Assembly: GCA_019096155.1 (NCBI GenBank)
Contig: JAHCVI010000001.1
Location: 11,656,001 to 11,720,000, forward strand
DNA: 64,000 nt
Direction of reading: 5' to 3'
From: Staphylotrichum longicolle
Lineage: Eukaryota; Ascomycota; Sordariomycetes; Sordariales; Chaetomiaceae
A model generated the notes under the pieces. It saw only the letters and a program-made list of their open reading frames with translations, did no database searches and was not told where the DNA came from. The number at the start of each line of letters is the position of its first letter. Within the stretch, counting starts at the first letter, position 1. Shown here one piece after another: positions 21,860-33,744 of the stretch. A program made the position numbers and the translations under genes.

Positions 21860-23217
21860 ATGGCCCGGCTTCGCCGCCCTCACACAAAATCCCGGAAAGG
21901 CTGCAAGGAGTGCAAGCGGAGGAAGATCAAGGTAAGGTGTATGCCAGATGTAAGAAAATGCCAGGCCGGCCCTGCTGAGGATCGTTTGCAGTGCGATGAG
22001 ATTCACCCATCTTGCTTCAACTGCACCAGGCACGGCGTGCTGTGCAGCTTTGCATCCGACGACTCGACCCCGGTTACCATCTGGTCGCCATCGAAGGGCG
22101 CGACTCACAGCCCCGGCCACACATCTCCAGCTGCCGGCTCCCCTTCGACGGAGCACGCCGGCTCTCAGACATGCAGTGTCCCGCAATTCCGCCTACCCGA
22201 CAGCCTCGACGGCCTAGGCCAGTCTTGGACGTTTGATCTCGAGCTGATGCACCACTACTGTACAGTCACCAGCAACACCCTGGCCCACCACGAGGGGGCG
22301 CGGCACGTGTGGAGGACCGTCTTCCCCCAGGAGGGATACACCCATGAGTACATTATGCATGGGGTTTTGTCCCTCGCCGCGCTGCACAAGGCATTCCTGA
22401 TCCCGGGCCGGCGCAAGACCTACCTCACGCGGGCCGCCCACCATTACAGCATTGGACAGGAGAGCTTCACCATCCTCCTTCAAGACGTCACGAGCAGCAA
22501 CTGGCGGCCCGTCTTCTGTTTTGCCACCATCGTGATAGCTTACGTCCTGTGCCTCCCTGCACAGTCGGGGACTGACTCGGCCGCGACAACACCTGTATCG
22601 AAGACGCTGCAGCTGTTTTCGGTTACCAAAGGAATCAAAGCTGTCCTGCTGCCCTTCATCCCACAGCTCAACCACACGAGTCTGGCGCCGCTTGTTGACA
22701 GTGTCTGGCTAATCTCGCTTGATCCTCCTCCTGATTCGTATGTCACATTGCACTGCCACTGCCACTGAAAAGTTGCAATTACTGAACAGCACGCAGCAAA
22801 CCCTCGCTGCAGTTTTCACCCCTTCCAGATGACGTGTTTGAGGCACTCTCTCGGCTTCGTCGCTTCTTTCAGGACGACAAGACGCTCGACAGCAGGACCG
22901 ACTACGACCACGCTGTGACCGTACTTGACGTCTCGGCCACGCAGATTGCTTACGCTGGCGTCAATGTCGAAGTCGGCGCCATTCTGCTGTGGCCGTTCTT
23001 TATTCCCGACAGCATCGTGATGGATATCAAGGAGCGAAGACCGCACGCTCTAATCATCCTGGCCCATTTTGCTGTCTTGTTGCATGCCTTGGACACGACA
23101 TTTTGGTTTCTGAGGGGCTGGGGCAGGCAGCTGCTTGCGGATGTTGATGCGCAGATTGGGGATCGGCCACGGTTCAAGGAGTTGCTTGGCTGGCCGAAGA
23201 GGAACATCAACTTGTGA
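21860..23217 (+). CDS. Zn(II)2Cys6 transcription factor (412 aa)
   Basis: Exons 21860-21931, 21992-22737 and 22797-23217 encode 412 aa. Intron 1 interrupts the zinc cluster: splicing joins GCKECKRRKIK to CDEIHPSCFNC, restoring the standard six-Cys array; the unspliced frame would insert 20 residues between Cys 2 and Cys 3. The remainder resembles UPC2/sterol-regulator-like fungal factors, with FDLELMHHYCTVTS, a MHGVLSLAALH block and RRPHALIILAHFAVLLH near the end. Such proteins activate genes from the nucleus; the target is unknown. It is co-oriented with the deiminase upstream and the PSST-like gene downstream. Confidence 0.85.
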
Positions 23218-23744
23218 TGACCTTGAAGCGACTGTGACATCAGCGAGCGGTGAGCAATACCAGGAGTGACAAGAAGGGGTGTTGAAAGTTTAGGGGCAGT
23301 TTGGACGTGTAAACTGAGGTGCATTCATCCACAGATGGGCAAGGGATGTCAGACAGTCATACCCGTCAATGCAAAGCAGTTTAACTTTCCTTTGCCTTCA
23401 ACATTAACTGAGACATGGGCTGTCTCCCGAGTCTGCCAAACGCGCCTTTAATTGAGTACAAGCTTCGCTTCAAAGTAAGAGGCTTGTGCGATGGTTATTA
23501 TATTTGTGCCGCCCTGAGCCCGGAATACGCTTGAGCGCTTGGGAGTTTACGAATGCGTCGATGCGAATACGCGTATTCCTCGGAGCACACACCTTGGAGA
23601 GGGATTCACAATAGACACGGTTATTGGTCTCGCCAGCAGCAAACTCTCGCACTTCTACAAACTTACAGTGTGTTTCAAATCCTTGGTCGACGAGATATTT
23701 GAAGGCATTGAATCATTCTCGTCGTCTCTGAGGTCGTCGTCGGC
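23218..23744. other. Intergenic, no supported gene
   Basis: Promoter side of the PSST-like gene. No domain or signal peptide seen in short frames. Confidence 0.5.
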
Positions 23745-24528
23745 ATGTTGCCGGCTACGTCTAAAGTCTTCCGGATCCCACGAGGGATGTCACTCATTGA
23801 CATTGGAACATCCGGAAACAGAACCACCAGAGGCATCCAAACAGCAAATGGGATTAAACCACCCACATCGCCCACGGCCAGCACCGACACCTGTCAGACG
23901 CAAACACCAAGTCAGAGTGTCAATTCGACCACGCGCACCAACTCTCACCGTAAGGAGGTGGCTCTGGCTCTCAAGGACAAGGGGACGGGTCTTGTGTCAT
24001 ATGCGCTGTAATCCCCTACCATTCCAACATGATGAAAAGAAAAGAAAACCAAAGGTGACACCTCGGATCCCACCAGCACAAGCCTCGACACCATCGCAAG
24101 CTGGGCACGCGAGGGCTCCCTCTGGCCCATGACGTTCGGACTCGCCTGCTGCGCCGTCGAGATGATGCACCTCTCCGCCCCGCGCTACGACCAAGACCGG
24201 CTGGGCACCTTCTTCCGGGCGTCGCCGCGGCAGTCGGACGTCATGATCGTCGCGGGCACCCTGACTAACAAGATGATACCGGCGCTGCGCCAGGTGTACG
24301 ACCAGATGCCCGAGCCGCGCTGGGTCATCAGCATGGGCAGCTGCGCCAACGGCGGGGGTTACTACCACTACAGCTACAGCGTCGTGCGCGCTGCGATCGC
24401 GTGGTGCCCGTCGATATCTATGTGCCGGGTTGCCCGCCCACGGCTGAGGCGCTGATGTATGGGATGCTGCAGCTCAAGCGCAAGATTAGGAGGACGCGGA
24501 CGACTCGGATGTGGTACCGCAAATAAAT
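23745..24528 (+). CDS. Diverged complex I PSST/NuoB-like (NDUFS7-type) subunit with one frame break
   Basis: Exon 1 is 23745-24007 and exon 2 starts at 24077; splicing joins VSYAL to TSLDTIASWARE, the canonical junction area of fungal PSST subunits. The core GLACCAVEMMHL, SPRQSDVMIVAGTLTNKM and MGSCANGGGYYHY is present, as are the downstream DIYVPGCPPTAEALMYG and the terminal TRMWYRK. Thus all four Cys ligands of the N2 iron-sulfur cluster are encoded. The last third is one frame away: a base is missing at about 24390 (between SVVR and the expected Gly-Cys). The N-terminus is Arg/Ser/Thr-rich and could be a mitochondrial presequence. Substitutions at normally invariant positions (for example SAPRYD, LGTFFRAS) argue for a paralogue rather than the core gene. 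Confidence 0.72.
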
Positions 24529-24849
24529 TCGAGGGTGCAGGTCGGTCGAATGGATGGGGGGGGGGGCATCCCAGCGACATGCTCGAGCTGTTGACGGCCT
24601 GCGCCTGCTAAAAGTCGACGAATACCCGAGAACAGCCGTCCGGACCCAGCTGCTCAGCAAGATGGCGGTTTCTTTGGGCTTCGGGAGCATAACTGGAGAC
24701 GGGCCAATCCGCCACACCTTAGAGAGCGATAGCTAACGAGTCACCGATGTGCCCCAACATGAGGAAGGAAAACAAGGGCATCACAGTTTCTATAACAACC
24801 AATACTCGAACTAGCTCGACGTAGAATCCCTCACTCCCGCCGTTGAATA
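24529..24849. other. Intergenic, convergent 3' ends
   Basis: Contains a G-run at 24556-24566. Nothing else recognised. Confidence 0.5.
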
Positions 24850-25481
24850 CTAAGCCGTCGCATTGGCCGGCAGTTTATAGCACTTGTCCTTTGGAATCTT
24901 CTCTCCTTGGTCCCACTGCCAACAGTTAGTAGCCGAACGCGCCCAACTCGTCCTGCGTAATCCAACTTACATGCTCGTGAACACAGCCTCCAACCCACCG
25001 CCATCTGTCGACGGTCGAGTACTGTGCGTACGACATGTTGGTGCTGGCATCAAAGCACCAGCTTGTGCTCTGCTCGGTTCCGATCTGGCGGCCGTTGCAG
25101 AACAGGGACCAGATTGCTTGCGGGCCGCTGGCGTATCCGGGGGTGTGTTGCTTTTTCCATGTAAGTGTTCTCTCCCAATTGGCAAGATCTCGGAGCAAGA
25201 AGGAGACTCACTTGGTACACATTGTCAATGAGCGAAAACATGGTTCTGGGATCCCCGTCAACAACGAAGGCGCGGTAGAACTTGTACGCCCTCAGAGCCG
25301 TCTCCTCCACCGTGATTGACGCGTTTGGAGTGCACAACTGAGGCGGCGACTTCAGGTTACAGAGGTTCTCTCTGGCGTAGAGAGGCCGGAACTGAGGCAC
25401 CGATGCGGCATTGCCCGCGGGGGCGGCGAGAACACCGACGGGAGCCAGGATGGCTGCCGCCAACGTTGAGAGGAGATGCAT
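24850..25481 (-). CDS. Secreted SnoaL-like (NTF2-fold) protein, 171 aa
   Basis: Exons 25212-25481, 24971-25150 and 24850-24915 (90, 60 and 22 codons, all phase 0) give 171 aa. The start at 25481 gives a signal peptide (MHLLSTLAAAILAPVGVLA). The body has a helical segment ALRAYKFYRAFVVDGDP, then MFSLIDNVYQQHTPGYASG, which fits the SnoaL/NTF2-like cone fold, and four cysteines in the second half that could form disulfides. The terminal exon is short (WDQGEKIPKDKCYKLPANATA). A TATATA box is 75 bases upstream. Enzymatic role unknown; the SnoaL assignment is by pattern and not certain. Confidence 0.75.
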
Positions 25482-26146
25482 TTTGGTGGTGGCTGTTTTA
25501 CTAGTCCTGAAATGTTGATGCGATTCTGAACGACGGAGCTGAATAGGCGAAGGGGATATATACCGGGAGAGCGTCACTTCAGGGGCACCGTTCCATTCGG
25601 AGCTTGTCGGGTAAATGCTCAGAACCAAGAATCCCTGGTCCTCATCCAATCTGGATTTAAACGTCCGAGTAATCTATATGGTTATGTGAATCCTGGGCCC
25701 TGCTGCGAGTTCGTGCGGGGTTCGTTGCGCCTTTCGAGTCACGATGAACTGGTATGGAAAACCAGCGGCGATCAGTCAACTGCCATGGTGCCAAGTTCTC
25801 TCGGCGCGTGTTGTTGAATATACCCAAGCCCTGAAGTCCATGAATGAGCCTTGGCTCTTTCCTTCACCGCGGGGTCAGTCTGGTGAGATCTTTGTGTGAG
25901 GGGACTAGATAGATGTTTGTGTTTTTGTCTTTTGCTCTCTTCGAATTCTCTTCAAAACTTGGCACGCCAAACTTGGCTGACCACAAGTCGCAGCTCCAGA
26001 GAAACAAGCCACAAGACGCGACAGTGAATCTTCAGAATGGAAAACACTCGAGGACCTTGCACTTCACCCGATCTCAGATTCGGCCCCGAACCGCGCCATG
26101 CGGACCTCCTCCCTTCTCTTTCCACCCCTTGCAATGAAGCCCTTCC
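25482..26146. other. Intergenic
   Basis: Promoter of the SnoaL-like gene at the left and 3' flank of the GH55 gene at the right. No further gene seen. Confidence 0.55.
25556..25562 (-). promoter_or_regulatory. TATA box of the SnoaL-like gene
   Basis: ATATATA, about 75 bases upstream of the start codon at 25481. Confidence 0.5.
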
Positions 26147-29001
26147 TTATTCTATCTCAAGGTAGGCAATATTGTTGGTAAAAACACCAATGTTATCGCT
26201 ATACCTCGCGAGGCTCTGTCCGTCTTTGTCCACCAGACTTTGCGACCCAAGAACATTCAGGTTGTAGACGGTAATCGACGAATCCCCCTCGATGCTAAAG
26301 ATGGAGTTTTGGCAGTCCTGTTTACCCCCGTACACGGAGCATGCTAGTGGCCAATGCAGTTAGTAACTGGGCCCACGACAACCCCTCTACCTGACACAAT
26401 TGTCGCGCGGAATGGGGCGGAACCAACCTGCGTCGTAGTTATTGAAGAAGGAGTACAGCCCCGCACCATACACGGAGAGGTCCCGGGAGTTGACGACCCG
26501 GAGACCCCAGCCGACAGCACAGTTTCCTGTACTGCCGGCGCAGCTAGAGGCAAAGTCGGGATCGTGGATAGATGGGTTCGGTTTGAAGGGAATCAGCGCG
26601 TTGGGGTTGGATTGATAGTACCTGGTGGTCTCGGGTGAGCATCCTCAGAGAGAAAAGGGCAACCTTGGAGAGGGGAGGGGGACAAACGCTGTTTCGGTTT
26701 GAATCTGGCCCATGTAGATATTCTTGGTCGATACAAACTGATACTCGTACAGGACGTTGTGTTCGACGGCTGTGCCGGACCTGTCAAGATGTCTCGTGTC
26801 AGCTTATGGGATGCAACACCTTCAAAATGAACCCACAGCCAGATATTCCCTTCTGTGCTCTCAATGTTCAACCCGCGGCCACTGTAGATGGTGATCTGGC
26901 CGCCGGCGGCTTCGGTCTGCACATCGATGTCACTTTCATTTGTTAGCACGCCGACAAAAGACGAAAGTTTCCAAGGGAACGAAGAGAGTGGGAGAAAGAC
27001 ATACTGGTCTGACACCCAAAGCCAGCAGTTCTCCATGTACAAGTTCGAAGCCGAAGGGGTGACGTGCATTAGCATGTAGGCCGCGATGCAGTTCTTGTCC
27101 ACCTCCGTGATGACAGTGTTGGGCTTCTTGGCACATTCCGCGCTCGTCTGCCGAGAGCCGGCAAACCCTCCCACGCGCGCGTGGACGTCCCAGAGCCCAG
27201 AGGGCTCAGAAGGCGACGCGAGGTTCCACTCAACGAGGGTAGCGCCGGCTTGAGCTCCTTGGGTGCTGATGATGAGATCCGAGAGCTCAACGTGGCCCTG
27301 TTGACCTGCCTGCCCGATTTGGAGAACCGGCTTTGGCTCGTCCTGGTTGTTGAAGAACTCCCCGCTGGACAGGATGACGGGGAATGCCTCTCCGACGATC
27401 TTGGAGTTCGGGGGAATGGTGAGCGTCTTTGTGACCTTGTAGACTCCAGCGTCAAAAAATACGACCTTGTCAGACGCCGCGGCGCGGTCAATGGCACGTT
27501 GTAGTGCGTCCGTGTCATCGGTCGTTCCGTCACCCGTGGCCCCGCCAGCCCGGACACTGGAGAATGCCGAGACAGGCAGCGATTCGTACTGGGGCTTGGA
27601 CCGCTGGTAATACCTCCCGCTGTCCAAAAGGCCTGCCGGGCGAGAGACCGGTGTGATTTCGCCGGTGAACCTGGTTGGGCCGTGGGGCGTATACTGATTG
27701 CCTTGGCCCCAGGCCGCAATGACCTTGGAGGCAGAGGTACCGGCCAGGACCGTACCGGCAGGCCCGTGAACGACTGTGTCGACGTTCTTGAGAGCAATAT
27801 TCTCGAGTATGATGCTGCCTGCGGTGTGTGGTAACGAAGAGTTGGACTGCGCGGATTTGATGGCGACGGGCGTGTCGGTGAAGGAGCTGTCAAACACCGT
27901 AATGGAACCGACACTCTGTCCCTGACTGCCACCGGTCGAGATGTCGATTCCGACCTGACAGTTGTTGATGCTGATTCCCTGATAGGTCCAGCCCCAGTTC
28001 CAAAAGTGGCTGATGGCAGTCACGGCGTTGTTGAAAGTCAGGTTGCGCATCGTGAACTGCTGGTTCCCCAAGGCAGCTCCGATCTTGCCCCCGTTGAAGA
28101 CGAGATCAGCTGCAAACCCGGCGGATCCTACGCCATGTCACGATCAGTATCGTACTTGTGACCCGCTTTGTATGGTTCATATCAAAATGCGAGGCCGATG
28201 TGAGCCAGACCACTTACCACTCTCACAAAAGATCCCCTGATGCTCTGTCACCTTGTCTGCACTGAGGTGGAAAACGATATTCTGCAGGCTCGTCGCTTGT
28301 GCAGCGGGCCAGTGGATACCCTTTTGGCGTGCCTGCAGCGACATTCCTAGTATCGAGGACAAAGTTGCGCATCTGCCTCCAAAAAACCGTCGTCGCGGGC
28401 CAGTTGAGCTCAGGACCAAAGTATGGATCGCCATCAATCAGATAGCCACCCTTGAAGGACGCCCGACGCCTTCAGGATTGGGAGCGCGTTCGGGTTGCCC
28501 ACAATCATTGTGTTGTAGTAGTCGAAGATGGGCGACGAGATCACGTACGTGCCCGCAGGGAGTATACGACTGCGGGGGTCGTCGTGCTTGAGAAGCAGCC
28601 CTGTCCGCAGCGCCCACCGCTGCTGATGGCTTTGTTGATCGCGTCGGTATCGTCGGTCACTCCGTCGCCTATATTCTCCCCCATAAGTACAGGAGACAGA
28701 GTTGGGATAGATGCCAAGGCGACACAAAGACTGTTCACTCACCCTTCGCACCAAAGTCCATCACGTTGCGGAACACCTTGTATCCCGACGATCCCAAGGG
28801 CGCAATACCCTGGTGCGCAATGGACTCTAGCCAGAACTCGGATCCATTCGCAACCGCACATCTCGCAAAACCTGCCTGGTGAGGCTGGTTGCCATGTCGA
28901 GGATGTATGGCATCCGCGGCAGAGTTGACTGCCGGAAGGGCGATGGCGTGCGACGAAGCTACGGAGAGCAGGGAGAGCGTGACAAGGGAGCAGATATGCA
29001 T
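26147..29001 (-). CDS. GH55 exo-beta-1,3-glucanase, secreted, with three single-base frame breaks in exon 2
   Basis: Seven exons: 28743-29001, 28218-28668, 27005-28127, 26837-26932, 26688-26780, 26428-26621 and 26147-26343. Allowing for three indels they sum to 804 codons. The start at 29001 gives a signal peptide. GH55 enzymes are two tandem right-handed beta-helices that split beta-1,3-glucan; both halves start with the repeat signature (GDGVTDDTDAINKAI and GDGTTDDTDALQRAI). Other landmarks are ELNWPATTVFWRQMRN, GNQQFTMRNLTF, CWLWVSDHDID and AVEHNVLYEYQF. In exon 2 the frame slips near 28558-28566 (one base short), 28450-28463 (one extra) and in the T4 run at 28322-28325 (one extra), all inside conserved sequence. 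The rest of the gene is clean. Either a recent pseudogene or uncorrected sequence. Confidence 0.85.
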
Positions 29002-30675
29002 GTTGACGTGACCGGTTGACAAACGGGCTTTGGAAGACGGCTGTCGGTGGAAATGGCCATGACCAGAGGGAGATGGGCGTGGTATTTATGTCAGGAGGAT
29101 ATGGAGTCCTAGAGCGGCGGAACTGGAGTCCCGTCTGGGGGAAAGCGGTTGACTCCGTCGAGACAGGGTGGTCGAGGAGCATCGTGAGGTCGGTTGCTCG
29201 GTCTTGTCAAGTCCCAGGAGGCACATAGGGGCGCGGAATATCGCACGGGGAGAGCTTTGCATCCAGGCCCTTCTACGTCACGCTGCAAGTTGTAGGCCAA
29301 AAATTTGGCAAGAGGGGAGCCACTTTCCCGCTTCAAACGGATAATCGACGCCGGAAGGGGAGGGTGTATACACGGAATCCTCAACTTTCGCTCTCGCAGA
29401 GTTCTGGTGGCCTCGGTGTTACCATGAGTCTGGGACTTATTCGGCCCGAGCTAATGCGCTGATGGCCGATAAAGCCAGCCGGTACATATCATTGTATTGC
29501 CATGTAAGGGTCACCTGCCTTTCAGCAGGCTTGTCTGGGCGAATGTTTGACTCCACAGGTACAGTCCTGTACATATTTCCCTGGTTTCACGGCCTGACGC
29601 ACCCCGCGTTATAGCGCCGGGCGTTCCCGCCGAGCTGGTCTCCAGCTTTCCACGCGACAATCCGCGGTGTCTCGCAAGGACTCTCGGCTGCCACGTGAAG
29701 GAACCTGACCGCACGCGCGGGGTCTCCGCAATCCTGTTTGGGCATCCCCGTTGTGGGGTAAACCGGGGCATCAGCCGATGGCGGCCAACGATCTAGGCAC
29801 TGCTTCAACATCGCGGGGTGTCGGAAGCTGGTCCTTAGCGATACGTCTGCCACAGTAATATCAGGGGTCATCCGAGTCAAGCGTTCTGCGGAAAACCCGG
29901 AAAGCAGGACCTGTACTGGCAAGTGTTGCTGTATCTGGGGGTTTTGGAAGGCTGCAGTGATCTCGGGATCTATGTATTATAAAGCCGGCTTTGACGACTT
30001 GTGTTTGCGGATGCATCGTGACGGTGGAAAATCGTGATCTGGGCAATGCCCCTTTCCCTTCACCTTCCCCCCCCCCCCCCCTTCACCCCCCACCCCCCTT
30101 CACCCCCCAAACACCTCCCGGTGGCCGCAACGCGCCTCCCTCCCTTCAAATACAACCAAATGACCAGCCTCGAACTTTCTTTGCCCTAAGACAGCCGATG
30201 GCAGGTCGCGGAGTACCAATCGGCATCGACAGACATGGTAAATTCAATATCTTTTTCCACTGCTTCAAATCCCTTCCAACAACCCGTGGTGGTGCTATCC
30301 AAATGTGCCCAAGCCAATCGCACACACGTCTTGTTCTAGTATTCCGCGATGGGGTTTATGATGCAGCAGACCGTGTACCACGGACTTGCACTGCACAATG
30401 TGTGTCATACCCTCTTGCGCACAGCAAGTTCTTCACCGGTGTTCCGCACTGAGGATGAGACCTGCGATGATTCTCGATAGATCGATGGGATAACGGAGTC
30501 AGGGGATCTCGAAGTCCACAAAACGCGCAATGAGCTCAGCCCATGTTCCAAGAAAAGTCCCAGCTGAAGCAAGCCTTCGTGGCGTGACTGCTTTCTCGTT
30601 TCGTACATCCAGAACTTGCCATCTTCAACGTGCTCTGCAGCAAGCCTTTGATCACTCAAGGCGCAAACCTCCCAT
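29002..30675. other. 1.7-kb intergenic with C-rich tract
   Basis: A TATA-like CATAAATA at about 29085 (minus strand) serves the GH55 gene. A C-rich low-complexity tract runs from about 30060 to 30120. Open frames here have no recognisable domain. Confidence 0.5.
30069..30116. repeat. Poly-C / CT-rich low-complexity tract
   Basis: A C-run is followed by three CTTCACCCCCC-type units. Length is likely unstable and hard to sequence. Confidence 0.7.
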
Positions 30676-32981
30676 TCAGGCACCCCACGTGTCAATCAAC
30701 TCCTTGAGAATTCGCAACCGATCCCGCGCATCCTCTACCTCCTCCTGCCAATACGCCAGCATTTCTACCACTCCCAGAACCGCATCCTTCCAGCCAGGCG
30801 GGAGCAGCTCCACCGCCTCGTGGCACCGACTAGCAGCCAAGAGGATGAGCGCGCTGCGTGTGCACGAGCGCAGCATCAGCCAGACGCCGTGATGTCGATG
30901 CTTGAACCCCTTGCGGTTCTTGTGGATGCGCTCCATGGACATCTGGAGGCCCCTGGCGACGAACTCGTCGGTCTGGGCTTGACGGTGCTGGTGCGCGATT
31001 GCTTCGAGCATGTAGGGGAAGTAGATCCACTCGTAGCAGTCGAGAAGGTGACCGCGGAGGACGAATTTGAGGACATCGTCGGACATCTCGGGGCTGGAGA
31101 GGGAGAGTACTGGGGGAAGGGAGGATGTCCTGGGGATGGGATGTTAGTGGGCATTCTGTTGATTGTTTCCACCCCCAGTTGTTCAGATGTGGAGAGCAGA
31201 TGGGGTCCGTCTAGGGATATTACCATTCGGCGGCTTGGACTTCAAAATCCAAGGAATATTCTCTCATCAGATGGGCGTCGGGGAACCGGCCGTCCGTCTG
31301 ATTCCGAAAGAACAGTTGGATGATCCGCATCGTCAGTCTCCGAATGGCGGTTTCGGCCAGGAAAAAGTACCACGCTCTGGACTCCTCAGGGCTCAGCTGC
31401 TCCATTGGAAGCGACGGGAAGAGACTAGGATACGTAAACCCAAGCGGGTTGGGTTGGTTGAGACCGAGTTCCAGGCGCAGCTCCCTAGACGCATGATAAA
31501 AACATGAGCTTTTCAGCGTAGGTCAGGAGGGACAAGGATGATAGCACAGAAAGGGTGGATTCGAAAAGATGAAGGAGAAACGAGAGAGAGCAAAAGAGGG
31601 AGACTTGGAGGCGGCTTACAGTTCAGACTTGAGACAGGCCCAATGTGTCGTCGTCAAACAGCGGAGATCATTCTGTAGATCCGCCTTGTTGGCAGATACC
31701 TTGGTTGGTAAAACCATGGTCTCTGCCATTGCCGCAGTTTGCACAAAGCACCTCCAGGCCCTGATGGGCTGGAATATAGCCATCAGGTAAACCCCAGAAT
31801 AGAAGAAACATTGCGTCTCCAGTACGCCATGCGTGCGAAGAACGACGCCCAGCCTCATCTGCGCGGCCTCGAAGTACTTCTGCCCTAAGTGAAAGGACGG
31901 CGACCGCCGCGCTGCCATTGAGTTGGCTTCATGGCGTTCCTGGAAGCTTTCGGAAATGGCGCCCAAAGCACAGATGAGCAGCTGTGGCATACAGCGCGCG
32001 TCAGTGACAGGTCACATAAAGCCACCGTTCCGCCGGGGAGCAGGGGGTGAAGGTGGGGGGAAGGAATGGTGAAGACAATAAACGACGACGAAGAGAGGAG
32101 AGTCTTACCACGAGGCAGGACGGTGCGTCCCAGCCTATCCCGTGAACGCACGCTTGATACAAATAGTCGGTAACCAAGGGAACGTCAAGAATTGGATTTG
32201 CTATATGCACCTGCTCAAGAAAGGTCTGAAGCAGCCTGGTGCAGGTCGCCAGGTCGAGATCCAGTCGTTCGAGGCGGGGATCAGTGTTTGCAACGAAAGG
32301 CTCATGAGATAAGGTTGGTGACAAGACAAGAGCTTTGAGATTTGTGCCTGACGCGAATTTGCCCTCAAAGACGCCCCAGGAGAGAACTGTCTCGATGGTG
32401 AGCCGACTTGGTTCTGAGCTGCAATACAGTGGAGTGCCGCTGAGGGGCGAGCTTTCCCCATGCACCGCTGCTGGTGCTGGAGGGCTTCCGAAGGTCATCA
32501 GATCATCGTTGCAGCCTACAGGGGGCTCCGCACGGTTGATTTGTTGCTGGTGGAGAAGCAACTGAATTCGGTCCAAACGTTGGATAATCAGTAAGCTGGC
32601 AGGGTCAAATCTTTGGCACGGTTAGCTTCCATGTGTATGGAACGTGGAGGAACGGATAACCAAGTTCGCAGGGGGGCTGCCGTACGGCGACAGGTCCGTG
32701 GGATCGGTGATCACGCATATGGCGCCTGTTTTCTCACAAAAGGAACATGACGGTTTCTTGTTGTCGCATTTGGTCCTACGAGCACGACACACCTGACATG
32801 CTCTGACTGCCCTGCGGCGAGGGTAGGCGCCAGCGCGTCTGGTCGACTGCTTGGTACCTGTTGCGTTGTCAGGCGTAAGTAACGGCGAGAGCGAAGCCCG
32901 ATCGTTGGAGGGCTTGATGCGACACTCCGCGTCCCCGTCTGGTACGAGCGAGTCCGGATCTCTGGAAGACGGGAGAGCCAT
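30676..32981 (-). CDS. Zn(II)2Cys6 transcription factor (624 aa), divergent from sugar transporter
   Basis: Five exons, 32686-32981, 32109-32610, 31620-31981, 31224-31484 and 30676-31129, sum to 625 codons. The zinc cluster is ACQVCRARRTKCDNKKPSCSFC plus a downstream Cys (AICV). The first intron, with GTACGG donor and CTAACC branch, joins TDLSP to FDPASLLIIQRLDRIQ, a linker typical of this class. The middle region has the fungal-factor core (LLQTFLEQVHIANPILD and DYLYQACVHGIGWDAPSCLV) and the C-terminus MSDDVLKFVLRGHLLDCYEWIYFPYMLEAI. It shares a 763-bp promoter region with the MFS sugar transporter and sits 3.5 kb from an intracellular beta-glucosidase, so it likely controls both. Confidence 0.87.
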
Positions 32982-33744
32982 GGTGTCAGGTGAATGCAGA
33001 GGCGGAGTCTCGCTCGAGCTTACTTCGCTGTGGGGGAAGAACGATAGCTTAAATCAACCCTAGGAGGCAAAACCTGGGGTTCCTCCCCCGCATTTTCCAA
33101 ACTACGGAGTAGTGCTTCTGGACAATTCGCCGAGGGTGTGTGAAAGGATCTTGTCTTGGCGCCTTGTGATTGATTTGAGCCATCGTTTTTCTCCCCGAAC
33201 TACCTAGCTCGCGCAAGGCTCGGCTTCCGCTTGCATGGATCAGAGGCGGAGTGTCGGGTCAAGCAAACCCCCAGTCTCCATGTTGTCGCCGTCTTGACCT
33301 CGGACTAGGTAGTCGGACCGATTTCTCTCTCGCTATGCCGAGAGCGGACGGATGGGGTATGGTTTCCCCTCTTTTTCTAAACTTGAAGCGAACCCGACCC
33401 TTACCTTATACAGCAGGCAGTGCTTTATGAAAGTTCCATAGTAGTAACTGTGAGAAAAAAACAACCCTGTGTTAGCGTCTTCCGGCCTGTCTCATGTCTG
33501 ACCCCCAGTTGCATGTGTCGTGCGACGTTCCGCGGTTCTCCCTGTTGGATATCTCATCTGCGGTACGCCACAATGTTGAGAACCCTGAATGAGGAAGCCA
33601 GCAGAGTTCAGCTTCGACTTTTGACTTGACTCTATAAAATAAAACATAAACCGTCAATGGTTCCGCATTGATTCCCTTCACATCTGCACACCGTTATTTG
33701 TTGCAACTCTCAGTGCAAATTCACTTCAGTCCACCATAAGCAGA
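32982..33744. promoter_or_regulatory. Bidirectional promoter of regulator and sugar transporter
   Basis: The two genes are transcribed away from each other. The region contains a CGG/CCG-containing palindrome at 33301-33320 and a TATAAAAT box at about 33631 in front of the transporter. No coding sequence is seen. Confidence 0.6.
33301..33320. promoter_or_regulatory. Candidate Zn2Cys6 binding site
   Basis: GACTA-GG-TAGTC forms a perfect palindrome at 33303-33314, flanked by CGG at 33301-33303 and at 33314-33316 and a CCG at 33318-33320. CGG half-sites in spaced or inverted arrangement are what binuclear cluster factors bind. Confidence 0.35.

Noticed and set aside
30069..30116. C-rich tract as a possible telomere-like or G-quadruplex signal
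   Set aside because: Irregular low-complexity CT sequence without a regular repeat unit.
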